DNA from: Phascolomyces articulosus
Taxonomy: Eukaryota > Mucoromycota > Mucoromycetes > Mucorales > Lichtheimiaceae
Length of the DNA: 64,000 nt
Direction: 5' to 3'
Assembly: GCA_025677815.1 (NCBI GenBank)
Contig: JAIXMP010000017.1
Location: 868,001-932,000, forward strand
A program made the position numbers and the translations under genes. Below are positions 1 to 12,884 of this stretch, in pieces (the stretch's first letter is position 1; each line of letters begins with the position of its first letter). The notes beneath the pieces were generated by a model, which did no database searches, was not told the DNA's origin, and saw only the letters and a program-made list of their open reading frames with translations.

Positions 1-2298
1 CCTGGAGTGTTACTCAAAAACTTGATATTTCCAATTTTGGCAATTGCCATGCGTGTCGAAACATTCATCTGCAATACAATACTTTTCCTTTTATTATAAA
101 ACCCTCTCTATAAACTAGTAATAATACTCCAACTCTCTTCTAATCTTGATATCATTGGGGGGGGGAAGAAGTGCGGTGTGTGTAGGATAATGTTTATACA
201 TATAAAACGTGTCATATATATAGTTAGGTGTTTATAAAAGTACAACAAGTAGTTAGTAAAAGTATATCGTTGTTATATATTATAAGAATAGTACACATCG
301 TGTTTGTGATCGACATTTCTTTCTTTCTCTCTCTCTCTTTTTTTTAATAAAATGTAAGACAAACAAAAAAGTGGAGACGTGTACATGCGTCAGCTATTTA
401 TTATCATATATGTATATTATAGTAGGTATCACGCTAGTTTAATAGTGTAGAATTTAAATTATTATTATTATGCACAAAAAAGAAATTATTACTGTTACAT
501 ATGATATAAACAAAGGAATGTTGATTATGAAAGTTTTATTAGAATATCTGAATAATACATAATTCAAAAAAAAAAAAAATAGCTGGTTATTAATAGGTAA
601 TGAAAAAGAACAAAATATTTTTTTGTATTATAATTAGAATCTACTACTTGTCCTACTTTTTTTTTTATAACACTCTACAAAAACTACTGTGCCCGCGCAG
701 AATTCTGGATAAGTGTTTTATTTTATTCTACTATTGTTGTATGAAAGGGATGAATGCTATTATATACGTTGTTGTTTTAAATAGCTCTGTTTTTTATTAT
801 ATCTTATTAGCTATTTTATAGATACCAAAACTCATTTATTATTGTATTAATACAATAATAACTTACTGAAGCTTCTGTTGTATACAATAATTATATGTTG
901 TTTATAGAAAGTACTATTATATGTCAGTACATAGTTACTATATATAATATATACTATAGAGTCTACACTTTTTTTTTGTAGATCATCATGTTACAATAAC
1001 CAATAATATAATGTAAACCTAAAACCCGCTTTTTTTTTGGACTATTGAAACGAGGCGTGCTCAAATCGTGATACAAAAAACTCTTGTCACCATCATCAGA
1101 TAGTTTGAACAAGCAATTATATAATAAGAATCTGAGATTCTTCAAATATTCATAATATTCATTTGTCCGCGGCAAAAGGAAAATTTGTTCTGTGCACAAA
1201 AGGTATGTATAAAAAAAGTAGTAAAATTCCTGATTATTCTTCTTGTGCTACAATGAGATTGAGATACATTAGTATGTAGAAATAGCCATGTCTTTTAAAC
1301 ATAGAACAATTCATTGAATAATAATAATAATCTTGAGAGAGTAATAAATAATGGTTTCTATATTCAATTATTAGGAAATATTTTCATAATATTTATATAC
1401 TTGGTCATCATTATTTTAATCTGATCGTTTGTAAGCCATCTAGTACTTTGCATATTTTATATTTTGTCATAAGAAATAATTATGCATAATTGTATGTCAA
1501 AAAAAAAGGGAGTCGGTTTTCAGATACGTAAATATATCAAAATGCACTTAATTCAAGAACTCATGATTTATAAATTTACTCGTTGAAACCTAAACTAAAG
1601 CTTTATGCATAAGTCTTATTATATAAATACTACTGATAATAGAGTGATTCTCTACTGTTTTTAAGTTACTATATATAGCAATGATACTATACTGACATTT
1701 CAGCGAAGAAGAAATTGTTCATCCGCAACGATATGCAAATCTATTATGAAGCCCGAATTATTATGTTTTGCCACCTTTCTTCTTTTCATGCAATAACTCA
1801 CGTTTTTTTTATAAAGTAATCACACGTCATCTATTCTTGATGGATAATGGAAAAAAGAAACAAGGAAAGGTTTATTAGTGATTCCTTGTAGAGAGTTATG
1901 GATAAGAGAATATTATTATTGTACGTTCAGTTCAATATAATATTTGAGACCATATAGCAGCACTTGTATATATTATATAATAGAACCAAATGTAGGTATT
2001 GATATTATTATTATTATTAATATCAAATGCGTAGCCTTATAACAATGCAGGGTAAAGTGTTGTAAAGAAAATATTATTGCATACAGAATTCTTTTGTTTT
2101 GAACTAAAGAGAAATAAAAATAAAAAAAAAGGGTGGTCAATATGACTTTATTAAAAATCTACTATCAATAGTAACATTTCACCTTATGATACATACATGC
2201 ATCTTTTTCTATATATTAATTAATAAAAGAAATATATTCTTCCCGGTAACTTTGTTTAAATAGAACTTTATGACTATTATATAAATTAAGTATGCCTT

Positions 2299-2299
<1 letters not shown>

Positions 2300-2338
<39 letters not shown>
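2300..2338. repeat. Poly(T) tract, about 39 nt
   Basis: An uninterrupted T run in intergenic DNA, flanked by G/C-containing sequence on the right. It could be the trace of a retroposed poly(A) tail on the minus strand, but no source sequence or target-site duplication is evident. Exact length in such runs is prone to sequencing error. Confidence 0.9.
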
Positions 2339-2339
<1 letters not shown>

Positions 2340-5300
2340 GGCTGGATAAATCCTTTCTCTCTTATGACTTATTCTATTTCTATAACAATGTTTTCTTTTT
2401 TAAACTTGCCTGCTGTTGAACATGATCCATGATGATTACTTTTTTTTTCATTCGGTAGTAGTAGTAAGTAATATATGTACGGGAAAACAACACATGAGAT
2501 CATCTATAGTTACAGATAAAAGAACAAATAAAAAATAACCGTGAAAATATATAATAATAACAATAGTGTCAATATTATTTCATTGATATCTTTCCTAAAC
2601 TATCCTTTCTTGTAAAGATCATGCGATTTCCATCCGTATCACCAACATTATTATTTATTGGAAATACAGAAACGAAATAACTTCCCGCTTGAGATAATAA
2701 AAGTGAGACATGTTAGGGGGAGGTGGAAGAGGAAAAGGGAAAAAAAATTCATTGTCTGTGCACCTCAATACCATATTTTTGCTTTATCGACTATTATTAC
2801 ATACACTAGAAATCATCGTTGCGCGATTATTAAAGTTTTCTAATATCATCTTGAACTACCACTGGAATAGATTACTTTTAGAAAGAGAGAGATGAATAAA
2901 TTTCCTTTGTTTCATGTGTGTATCCATTGCGTAACCATATGGACCAGATAGCGTTAAAAACATTTAAATGTTATCGTTTGCGAGACCACTTAAAAAAAAG
3001 AGTTTACTATTCTATTAAAAGTTAATCAGGTTTTTTTTATTATAACCGATGATGAAATCTGATCGCAATGTTTATGATAAAGTTATTCTTGTTATTGGTT
3101 ATTATTTTGCTGAGCAAAAAGATAGACACTAACATCTCATCCTAGATCGTAATAATTTGCATCTAAATCTATCCATAATCAATAAATAAAAAAAAACTTG
3201 TTAAGCCTATACCACATACTTGTTTCTGTGCTACCATATTTTTTTAAAAGGAAAGAGAAACGAAAAAAAAACCCAGAATTTCGGTGAAGCATTGACCAGT
3301 TTACCAATGATGTTATATTAGACCAGACAATCTCATCAAATTATATGATTAATGCTTTGCCACATTGAGGTATATAATCCTGTTATAATAATAATAATAA
3401 TAATAAATCAGGAAACTAAAGGTAGAACATTATGTAAAAAGAAAATAGTTGTTATTACGAAACAGATTATAGAACCCATCCCCCCCTCCATCGATCAGCA
3501 GTAAACTATGTCCTACCACGCGATGATAAATTCATGGCATATATTGTAATACAAGATGAAAAAAATAAAAAGTAGCGCAAGTCGTACGATTTCTCATTGT
3601 CCACCACATTGGCCACACACAATCCCAAAAGTATATTAATTAACATAAACCGTCCAATGTTCAAGAAACTTTGTGTGAGAAAAAAAAAAAAAGAAATCAG
3701 GGTATGGCTATTTGCCCCCACGTTATATCATGTCATAACGTTTCAAGTGAGAATAAAAAATTGTTATGCAGGCAACAAACAATTAAGCATAAAATTCTTC
3801 ATTACCATTTTTCTGTAATGAATTTATATTCACCATGTGAATTCATTATCATCTAACAAATCCGGAGATGTAGACTAAAACTATTCATTATTTAGATAGA
3901 AATACTATACCTACAAAAAAGACCATGATCCCGTATTATACATTGGTAGAATTTATGATTCTCATGGACTATTCATTTTAAGAGAAAAAAAAGAAAAAGA
4001 AAAACTAATAAAACCATATCAAGATGATAATGTAAGCATACTCACGCCTCCTCCCAAGACAATATATATTATTGTAAAGTGATGGGATGTTGTGGAAAGT
4101 ATATAAATCCTATAACCTGTATATATATATAAAGGTGCCCCGATTCAACCTTAAAAGCATATGACCATTGCTTATTCTTTTTTATTTGCAAGAACGTGAT
4201 TTCTTTTTACTTGCTTCTGAGGCATTCCAATTTATTAGCCTACTAATAATTTTATGTTAATAAATGCAACCTATGACCTTTTTCATCCATTTGAATCAGG
4301 CATGCCATCCTAATAATGCATTATTGTTGTTTTTTTTTTTTGAATATAGGCTTATATACATATTTTTCCCGTCGTGGGAGAATATATCCATTCACTGTTT
4401 TTATTTTTCCATGTGCAAACATAAGAGAAATCAATATAAATAGGTTAAAAGTAGTAACCTACTCTATTATAGGATACTGAAAGAAAATCATAAAAAAAGG
4501 ATGACAATGACGGGTTTAAAACAACAAGTTGTTCATTGTACGTAGCAAAATATAAAAGAAACTTGGACTGAAATAATAAAGTGTAACCGTAGCAAAACTT
4601 ACAAGATTGACAGGCTTGCGATGTCGATCTCATTCACAATGTTACACGTTGAAATCAAATAGCTGTTTTTTTGTTGTTGCTGGGTACCCAAAATTTATCA
4701 TTTATTCGACTTAATATAAGGGTGATGGCTCCCATATATACCTCATTTTATTCCTTACCCACGCCCTCTCTTTAATAGCTCATCATCATTACGTAGTGGA
4801 TTTATTTTTTCCAAATTAACAATAACAATAAATCTCATTTAGTGGAAGATCGACGTTCAATTTACATGATAATCATTTCGAGAATAATAATAAATATACC
4901 TTGAAGCATCTTTTCAACTTTATAATACTAATAATAACCAATGGAGTTATTTGTGTGAGACAAAGACAAAAATGATGGGGTCGAATATTCTATTATTTGT
5001 TCGTTATCATCATCATACTTTCATAACAAAAATTATTAAAGGCTATTATGACTATACAGTAGTAAGTTGTAGACTTCTATAAATATGCGCCACTGGTGCA
5101 AATTAAAACAAATCATCGTTACGATTGAATAGCTCAGCAGTTTATTATTCGTACTGTTAAATTATGGTGACGACAAACTAATACTTTCTTGTTCTTCCTC
5201 CTTTTAATAGGGTGCATAAATATATATTTAATGATGCTTGTCAGATATTTAACATCCCATCAATGGGATTATACATTCCTTTGAGATAACAAAAGGATGA

Positions 5301-5981
5301 CAGAATATGACTTTTCTTTCTTTTTGGTTTTAAGACAATAAGGTTTACAAGTTACGTTTCGTACACCCATCATCAACATCATCATCATCCATTTCCCCTT
5401 TTCTCATTGAAGCTCAGTAACAAAAAAAAAAAAAAAAACTTTCTATGTCCGGCCACATGCTTTCCTAACGAGCGAACCAATTTTGGGGATATTCTTTGAT
5501 GTAGTAGTTTTTTTTTTATTCTTTCATTCTTTTTTTCATTTCACTAATTTATCTGGCTTGGCAGTGAAATATAAAGTAACAAGTGCCCCCAATCTGATTT
5601 CGGTATTATGCTTTTATAGCAAATCCGTAAAACAAAACAAAACAAAAGCGAAACAGTAAAATTTTATTTATTTACTTTGGCAAGAAAGGCGTTTTTTTAA
5701 AAGAATTTGCATTTTGGATGATTGATGAATTACTATTGGTGAGGCACTTTTGGAACATTTCGGTCAAATTGCCGAGAGAAAAATAAATATAGGAAAGCCA
5801 TGCTGGTAGCACATAGTCATGCGACTTGAACTTTTTGAAAAGACAATAAAAAGGTATTATTAGGGGGGAGGGTGGTGATGTATGCTTAAATAGAAAACCG
5901 GTGTGAAAACGAAATGTATGGGCAGCACAAGGAATAATTTATTGCTGCAATAAATTACATGCGACGATCTTGTATGTGATA

Positions 5982-5989
<8 letters not shown>

Positions 5990-6012
<23 letters not shown>

Positions 6013-6125
6013 TCACACTCACTTATATCTTATTATCTTATTTATATACACACACTTTATTGTATATATAATAAATAATATAAATACTAAAGACTTTTTC
6101 TTCTTCTTCTTCTTCTTCTTCTCCT
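5990..6125. repeat. CT/CA and CTT microsatellites in the 5' flank
   Basis: A CT run passes into a CA run (about 5988-6010). A perfect CTT repeat follows (about 6098-6122) and then a long pyrimidine-rich stretch up to the start codon at 6279. Pyrimidine-rich leaders are common just upstream of fungal coding regions, so this may be transcribed 5' UTR and core promoter. Confidence 0.7.
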
Positions 6126-6278
6126 TTGTTTCATCCATCTTTTTTCTTTCTATAAAGGAGTTTTCCCTCAGTCACTTTTTTTTTATCTCTTTTCTTTTTC
6201 TTTCTTCTTCTTTTCTCATTTTCATTAGTATCATTATTTTAATTATCTTATCACTCAATTCATAATTATAACAACATA

Positions 6279-7352
6279 ATGGCAGCATCACTCGATTTTC
6301 TTTCAAGCGATATTGTATTTCCATCAGATTCTAATGAACCCAAGTTGTCTGTCAACGCATCCTCCAAACTACCAGATCCTGTAGATTGGTCTCTTCATGA
6401 TTATTATAGTACAGCATTGGAAAAGACATTTGTTCCAATTCATTCATTAACAGATCTTCGCAAGCTTGACCCAGTACCTGAAAAAGACACATTTTATGAA
6501 ATGCCATCTTTTACAGTATACAACACAAAGAATTATAATAATGATGATCCAAAACAACAATTGAGTCAAGATAAAATGCTTTTATTATTAAGTATTCGAA
6601 AAGCTGTGGCAGCAGCATTGCCACCTCAACAACAAGTTTCATCAACAACCAACAAACAACATGCAGTGCTACCACCTCATCCACCTGCTTTGGAGGATCC
6701 AAAAGAAATCCGTGCGGCGCTTCGTGGTGCTTTGGAGCTTACTCAAAATGATATGCAGCACAACGGATTTGCTCATCCGATATTACGTACAAGTAACAAT
6801 CACGAATGGAAATGGGAAGATGAAGTCTTACACGACAGTTTGGAATTACCTATAGTTCGTACTACACAGAACAATAATCATCACAATGATCTCATGAATG
6901 ATATGGATGATATGGATGCACCCTATCTTATTGATGATTGTGATGATGATGATGATTATACAGATGATGGTGAATCTCTCCCTTATTGCAACAGCCAAGA
7001 TGATGCAAGTTCGATTGCATATAGTATGTCCTTAGCGCCACCCATACCCCCGATCCATCAATTCGATGATGCAACAACACATTCTACTACTACTAATACA
7101 ACTTTGGTTTCTTCTTCATCATCTTCTCGATCTTCATCCCTTACAGCAACATCTACTTCACGTTGGTCTAATGTTATGAATAAACTTAAATCAATTACAA
7201 AACCATTTAAAGCATCCTCATCTTCATCATCATCATCATCAACAACAACAACAACAACTACAACGGATAAACGATCCAATAATAGTAACTGCAATACTAC
7301 CAACCAACAACAAGGAGGTTTGCGGCGTTTCTTGCTTAAGCGCCATCATTAA
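6279..7352 (+). CDS. Low-complexity Ser/Thr/Asp-rich protein, 357 aa, unknown function
   Basis: A single-exon gene encoding 357 residues, with ATG at 6279 and TAA at 7350-7352. I do not recognise the family. The first 170 residues are of ordinary complexity (the LHDYYSTALEKTF segment near residue 40 looks structured). The middle holds an acidic Asp-rich block near residues 206-228. The C-terminal third is dominated by Ser and Thr runs around a basic segment (NKLKSITKPFK), and the protein ends in a basic GLRRFLLKRHH tail. There is no signal peptide and no membrane segment. Composition suggests a largely disordered, possibly phosphorylated regulatory or scaffold protein; that is inference. Codon use and length argue for a real gene; the frames in other phases over the repeats are shadows. 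Confidence 0.8.
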   Translation: MAASLDFLSSDIVFPSDSNEPKLSVNASSKLPDPVDWSLHDYYSTALEKTFVPIHSLTDLRKLDPVPEKDTFYEMPSFTVYNTKNYNNDDPKQQLSQDKMLLLLSIRKAVAAALPPQQQVSSTTNKQHAVLPPHPPALEDPKEIRAALRGALELTQNDMQHNGFAHPILRTSNNHEWKWEDEVLHDSLELPIVRTTQNNNHHNDLMNDMDDMDAPYLIDDCDDDDDYTDDGESLPYCNSQDDASSIAYSMSLAPPIPPIHQFDDATTHSTTTNTTLVSSSSSSRSSSLTATSTSRWSNVMNKLKSITKPFKASSSSSSSSSTTTTTTTTDKRSNNSNCNTTNQQQGGLRRFLLKRHH

Positions 7353-10138
7353 CTAAACTAACTGGCTTTGTGGAGGATTCGGGGTGCATCTTTCTCTTCT
7401 CACTGTCTCACTCACTCTCTCTCTCTTCTCCTCTGATCATACATTTTGTGTGGGGGGAGGGGAGGAAGAAGACGAAGAAGAATCATTATATACTACAAAT
7501 TCATTCATCTCATCCTTTTTTTTATAATCATTCTTGTAAATTTTATTGTCTTTCTTGATTTGTAGATATAAATCTTTTCATTCATACCCAATTTCTTTTT
7601 TTGTCTTCATCATTGACTTTTTTCTTTTTGTGTTCAAGCAAGTCTCGTAACCAAAAAGTCAAATCTATTCATTCATCCCATCACTCCTTTCATTTACCCA
7701 CAGCCACTTTTTTTTTTACTATACTCCTTCTTACTCTACTCATTTTGATTATTATATACCCTCTTTAAATCTTCTTTCTATACTCACCATCTTACACAAC
7801 AACAACAACAACACCCACATATAACTCACACACTCACACATTTACGCATTTTTTTTAATCTCTTCACATTGCATCTACTATATTATTCTTTTTTTTTCAT
7901 GCTCGATATTTTTTTTTCAATTTTTCTACTTAAAAAAAAAACCAAATCACACTCATCCACCTTATTGAAACACCTTTTTTTTTATATTAAAAACTTATAT
8001 TACGGCATTCTTAAAATTCATTAGTTTTTTTTTTTTATTTTCACTTTTTTAAAAAAAGAGATTTTTATAATAATCTTTTGTATATGTATGTATTAAAAAA
8101 AAGCACCACAATTTATTTCACACAAACAATAAATCATTTTATCCATTTTCTTATATTCATTGATGCATCATACTAAATTGGGTGTTGTTGAGGAAAATGG
8201 TACCTGTGTTATTGTTGGTGATAATAGCGTATGATAATTTACCCCCAACAATTACATGATTATATGAATGCTACGCCCATTTGTGTATTTATATATGGGG
8301 AAGCACGTAATAAACTTTTTTTTTTCATCGGCCGTCGGAGGTTCACTTCCGAATCATAGAGGAAAAAGGGGTCGTTAAGGAAGCGTTATAAGATACCCCA
8401 TGATCCTTCGGTTCTGTATATGGCATCATTAATCCGTTATTGTCATACTTTATCAAAATAATGAAGAAAAAAAAGTGCCACCTAAAATACTAAGAATAAT
8501 ATATAACAAAAAGAAGATGATGTGGCCCTTTGTTTTACTGTTGGTGTTGACACACTTCTTTTTCTATACAACTTCCTAAAAAAGTGATCAATAAATATGT
8601 ATTTAAAGTGGGGCCGGGTATTTGAGATTATCAAACAGTACATACAGAAATGCATGTAATGTCAACTTTCTTTTGTAGTTTGCATATATTCTCCTTAAAA
8701 AAAAGCATAAGTATTTATCATAACAATAAACAACTACTATATATATTATATGATTACTAAACTATCATTTGTAATATAATATATTGGACCATATAAATAG
8801 CAATTATTCTATTATGTGACGCCAACAAAATAATAAAAAAAATGAAGAAGTCTAAAAACAAAAACGAGGTCTCTGCATGGTCTAAATGTTTTGTGCAACG
8901 GGGCAAAAAAAAATATATGAAGGTTTTATTTGTTTATTCTGCATACAGCTGTTGTGTTATATATACAATTATGATATAAGAAGGCGGCGTTGGGTGTGAC
9001 ACTATTTTATTATTATTATTATTATTACTTCATTATTATCAATGATAATAACAAAAAGTAATTGGTGCATGGATGAATATCGAATTTTGGGTGTAATGAA
9101 GATGACACTGACAGTTTTTATTCTCTTTTTTTTTTTCCATCATATTTTTTTTTTTTTGCATGTGTAAATCACTTATCATTCACGCCAGGTTTGACTCAGA
9201 AGAAGCCGGCTTGGATTCCGGTTTTTTTAATATAAACTTTTGAAGGATAAAGGTGGAACGTGCGCACACGACGACGAACGACCGGAGTTATTTAACAACA
9301 AATATCTCCCAAGAACAGCAAAGATAATTTATCCCTCCAATGGTTCACTTTAAATTCCCAGACCCAATAAGTTAGTGCAACAAAAAAAAAAGTTAATTGT
9401 TATACAAATGGAATTTATTTGCTTGAAAGTAAAAAACTCATGTCAAGGTACAACATTCAGGGTAATACAAAACGATGACACGGATCAAGGATTAAATGGC
9501 AACCAAAATAGTATAATAAGATAAAGTACCACCCATCCCCCCAAAAAAAATCGTATATTATTACTACTACTACATTCCATTAAAACTTTCATGTTACAAG
9601 ATGCTGCTTAAAAGTAACATATCTGGCTGCATGAGGGCGTTTTTTTTATCTTACATGATTTAATCATGGGTATTAAAAGAAAAATTTCGGGCATGATGAT
9701 GATGCGATGACCCATTTTTTAGTTTTGTACGTAATTTTTGTATCAACTGGGGTTTCCTTGGCATTCTATAATGCTTTTAACTCCTAAATAAATTATCAGT
9801 GAAGAAGGAACAGTTAGTTGATAGGTATATATATGCAAATGTAACATAATGTATTATAAAATAAGCTTTTTTCATCTAATAGTAGTAGTTCGTATTTGAT
9901 AATTTCACGCAAGCTATACTTTTTTTTTGTGGAATCAGAATATAATAAGTTATATTGATAGATGCATAATCCTCATTTAGTAAGGATAACGCACTATAAA
10001 TTATACAAAATAACCAGTAGATTTGCTTCATACTAATATTAAAGTACGTCATTATTCTTTGGCACTCAGTCACCTGCTATATACATGTTTGGTCATTTAT
10101 TTCTTATACAAAGATAAGTTGACTAATTTGTAATTTTC
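7353..10138. other. Intergenic, no gene seen
   Basis: The first kilobase after the stop at 7352 is T-rich and CT-rich 3' flank with A-rich patches. The remainder is AT-rich with ATT repeats (9007-9027). A short perfect hairpin surrounds the GGAGGTTCACTTCC sequence at about 8337-8352. It has no tRNA cloverleaf context and I assign it no role. No coding frame is supported. Confidence 0.55.
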
Positions 10139-10800
10139 TCATTTAAAAGATTCAATCAAATGCTGTGAAATAAGATGCATACTATTCTTATACGCTTGAC
10201 ATTCTTTCTCCAAAGACATATGCAAATATCCATGAACTAGTATAATATATATCCCCACGTAAAAAAAGGTATATTAAAGAATAATTGTAAGAGAGACTTA
10301 TATACATTTATAATAATGATTTTTGAATGGTGAAGAAATATTATGTAACTTACTTGCTCCCAAGATTCGGATAGCATTGGTAGGAACGCCTGCATTAATT
10401 AATTTATGTCCATAGGCTTCGCCTTCGTCACGTAAAACATCTGCCTCTGCTGTCAATAACAATGCAGGGGGTAGGTTTCTTAATTCGTCAACAGTAGCCA
10501 ACAATGGATAGGCAAAGATGTTGTTCTTAATACCATCATCACGATCTTCCTCATGGTGGCCGAAATATAAAGGGTTCAAATAATCACAATGAGATATGGC
10601 CAACCCAAATTCACCGCCACCGAAAAGACGAGCGGATTCGAAGGCTCTATGTGATGGAGCAGTTGCTGGATAAAGCATAATTTGAGCCTTGATAACATCA
10701 TGATCGAGTCCTCGCGCTTTGGCCATTACTATTATATATTATATACAGGATCATCCATCCATCATAAGCACATCAATAATAAATAAAATGTAGTTTTCTT

Positions 10801-10831
<31 letters not shown>

Positions 10832-11676
10832 CATGGAATGGCGGTTGCTAAATGACCTCCTGCTGAATCCTAACAGGGAGAAAAAGGTCATCATGATTCA
10901 ATATTAGTTTTAATTATGAAAAATCAACAAGTAGTGCTTAAAAACGATTAAATCATGATAATAGAAAACTACATACCCCACACACAGCAATTTTTCCTGT
11001 ATCAATCTTGATAGATGGGCCATTTTCAAGTATCCAAATCAAAGTTGCATAGCATTCTTCATTAATCGTGGGAAACTTCCCTTCAGGTGCAAGTGTGTAA
11101 TCGATGTAAACAACTGCAACATTGTTTCTAATGGAAATCTATATTTTGTTTACAAGTGTAGAACAAGTCAATATTTCCCCTTCTACTGTTGAATAAAAGA
11201 AACCTATCATTCCATTTTCATACATCTCGCATTGGTTTTTGATACACGTTCTTTGAACCAAAAGTCCATCCACCACCATGACTTGATCGAAAAAAAAGAG
11301 GGTTTAGTTGTTATTTTTTTTTTAAAAAAAAATACGTATTTCTGACAACACAAAGTGGTTTTCATGCTCAATCATATATGTAAATAAATATAAAGACTTA
11401 CTAATATATGACAACAGGAAGAATTTCATTTTCTGTACCAACCGGCCTAAAAAAAGTGAGACGTAACTTAATACCATTTTGGACAACGACTCTGTCTTCT
11501 TCAATAACTGGAACAAGCTTCTGTTTAATAAATGGTTTTTCAGTTTCTTCACGTAAATATCGGACACGAGCCGCTTGATCCAAGCCCTCTGTGGCACTAA
11601 GAGGCACCAATTCTCCTTGTTGTAGAACCTTGTTATATATAGGATCAATGACAACACTTGTAGTACTAGGTGGCAT
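10139..11676 (-). CDS. HSL-type alpha/beta-hydrolase (esterase/lipase), copy 1
   Basis: Six exons joined on the minus strand: 11402-11676, 11224-11281, 10977-11138, 10833-10869, 10354-10728 and 10139-10236, giving 334 residues. It belongs to the alpha/beta-hydrolase fold-3 (hormone-sensitive-lipase) family, which hydrolyses carboxylic esters. The oxyanion-hole motif HGGGW starts at residue 93. The nucleophile elbow GDSAGG places Ser at 167. The EADVLRDEG motif places the acid at Asp274, and IHGY places the His at 304, so the triad is complete. There is no signal peptide, so the enzyme is probably cytosolic. One intron falls exactly between the Gly and Asp of the nucleophile elbow; the second copy at 12.9 kb lacks it. 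The gene is divergent from that copy, with 1.2 kb between the starts. Substrate cannot be told from sequence. Confidence 0.9.
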
Positions 11677-12884
11677 GTTACTTGTTATAATAATAGCTTG
11701 TGTACGACTGGGTTTGTTTTTGTTTGAAAAGTAAAAGAGTGGGAAGAAAAGATGAAAAAATAAGATAAAAAAAAAACTGTATGCCTAGAGTAGCAAGCCA
11801 TCTATTTATGTTTTTGTAAACAATTCCATATTGCATACTGTTATGTTTAGCATGCAGGAGTTGACACTATTATGGTTCTCTCTTAATTTTTGGTAGGTTG
11901 ACAACTCAAGCAGAGAAAGCATTTGAAATAATTAGTTTTATTACACATAATACACATAATTAGCAAGAAGAGGCATGACCAAACAACGGATAACAAAATG
12001 TTTTCTTTTCAATAATAGTCTATATTGCTATTGCTTTAGTGTAATAATTCAATTTGACCACAAATATGCAAAATTTATGCATTATACTATACCATATGAT
12101 CACCAGGCGAAGTATTTTGTATACAATATAAACAATACAGCATGTTTAAACCAACGATAAGGATTACCATATGAGCTGAGCATAGTCATCACAAACATAA
12201 TAAATACGTACGGATATTTAGTAGTTTTTCTTATTTTCAATTATGAAAAGCAAGATGTAGGAAGATGAAAGAAAATCTGACATTACAGAAACAAAATCAA
12301 ATCATGCCAATGATAGCGAATATACCTTTTTGATATATATGAAAGCACGCTTATTTATTACGTTGTATTATAAAGACTTTTCGATCCTCGGAAATCTGTT
12401 CCGTTCCTAACACATCAGATTGAACAAATCGGATCAACTGTTTCTTAGATCTGCCGATTTACAGGTCAAATTTTTTTAAACACTATGGGCCACTTCCCGG
12501 TCCGTTATATACCGCAAAACCTAAACGCATCAAGTGGAATCGCAACGTTTCGGTCATGTTTTACACCGAACCCACCAACCATCTCCAACAAAACGTTTTT
12601 TTTTTTTTTTTTCGCCGAGATAATTTGTTCGTAAGCTTTTACATCTCTGATAATTATAAAAATGATAATGACCTATAGCTATAGTTAGAATGAAGCCACT
12701 AATAATAGCGATTTGCTTATGGCGTGATGGTGGTTTGATACTAATTTGTCTTCGTAACCTGAATATACTGCATGAATATTTAACGCTACACAATTTTTTC
12801 ACAGCACACTAAATAACTAATATTTAAACTCGCCTTGTTTGACCTTTTTTTTTCTCTATACCCATACCATTAGTGTAAGTGATC
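11677..12884. other. Shared divergent upstream region of hydrolase copies 1 and 2
   Basis: About 1.2 kb between two divergent hydrolase starts. The part near 12380-12560 is less AT-rich than the surroundings, but no frame there is convincing. An 82-codon minus-strand frame (12554-12802) has no recognisable domain and is interrupted by a poly-Lys run. I see no gene. Confidence 0.5.

Larger units (their letters stand above)
1..6278. other. Gene-poor AT-rich region
   Basis: No coding region is supported here. The reading frames present are all under 80 codons, composed of A/T-rich codons, and match nothing I recognise. The stretch holds a T homopolymer (2300-2338), several ATT/ATA runs, and a CT/CA microsatellite with a CTT repeat near 5980-6125. 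The last part leads into the pyrimidine-rich 5' leader of the next gene. No tRNA-like A/B box pair or rRNA was noticed. Confidence 0.6.

Noticed and set aside
7058..7303. Minus-strand Val/Asp-rich frame opposite the 6279-7352 gene
   Set aside because: It is the reverse reading of Ser/Thr/Asp codon repeats of the sense gene and has no independent support.
8337..8352. GGAGGTTCACTTCC hairpin considered as part of a tRNA
   Set aside because: No acceptor stem, anticodon arm or B-box sequence could be placed around it.
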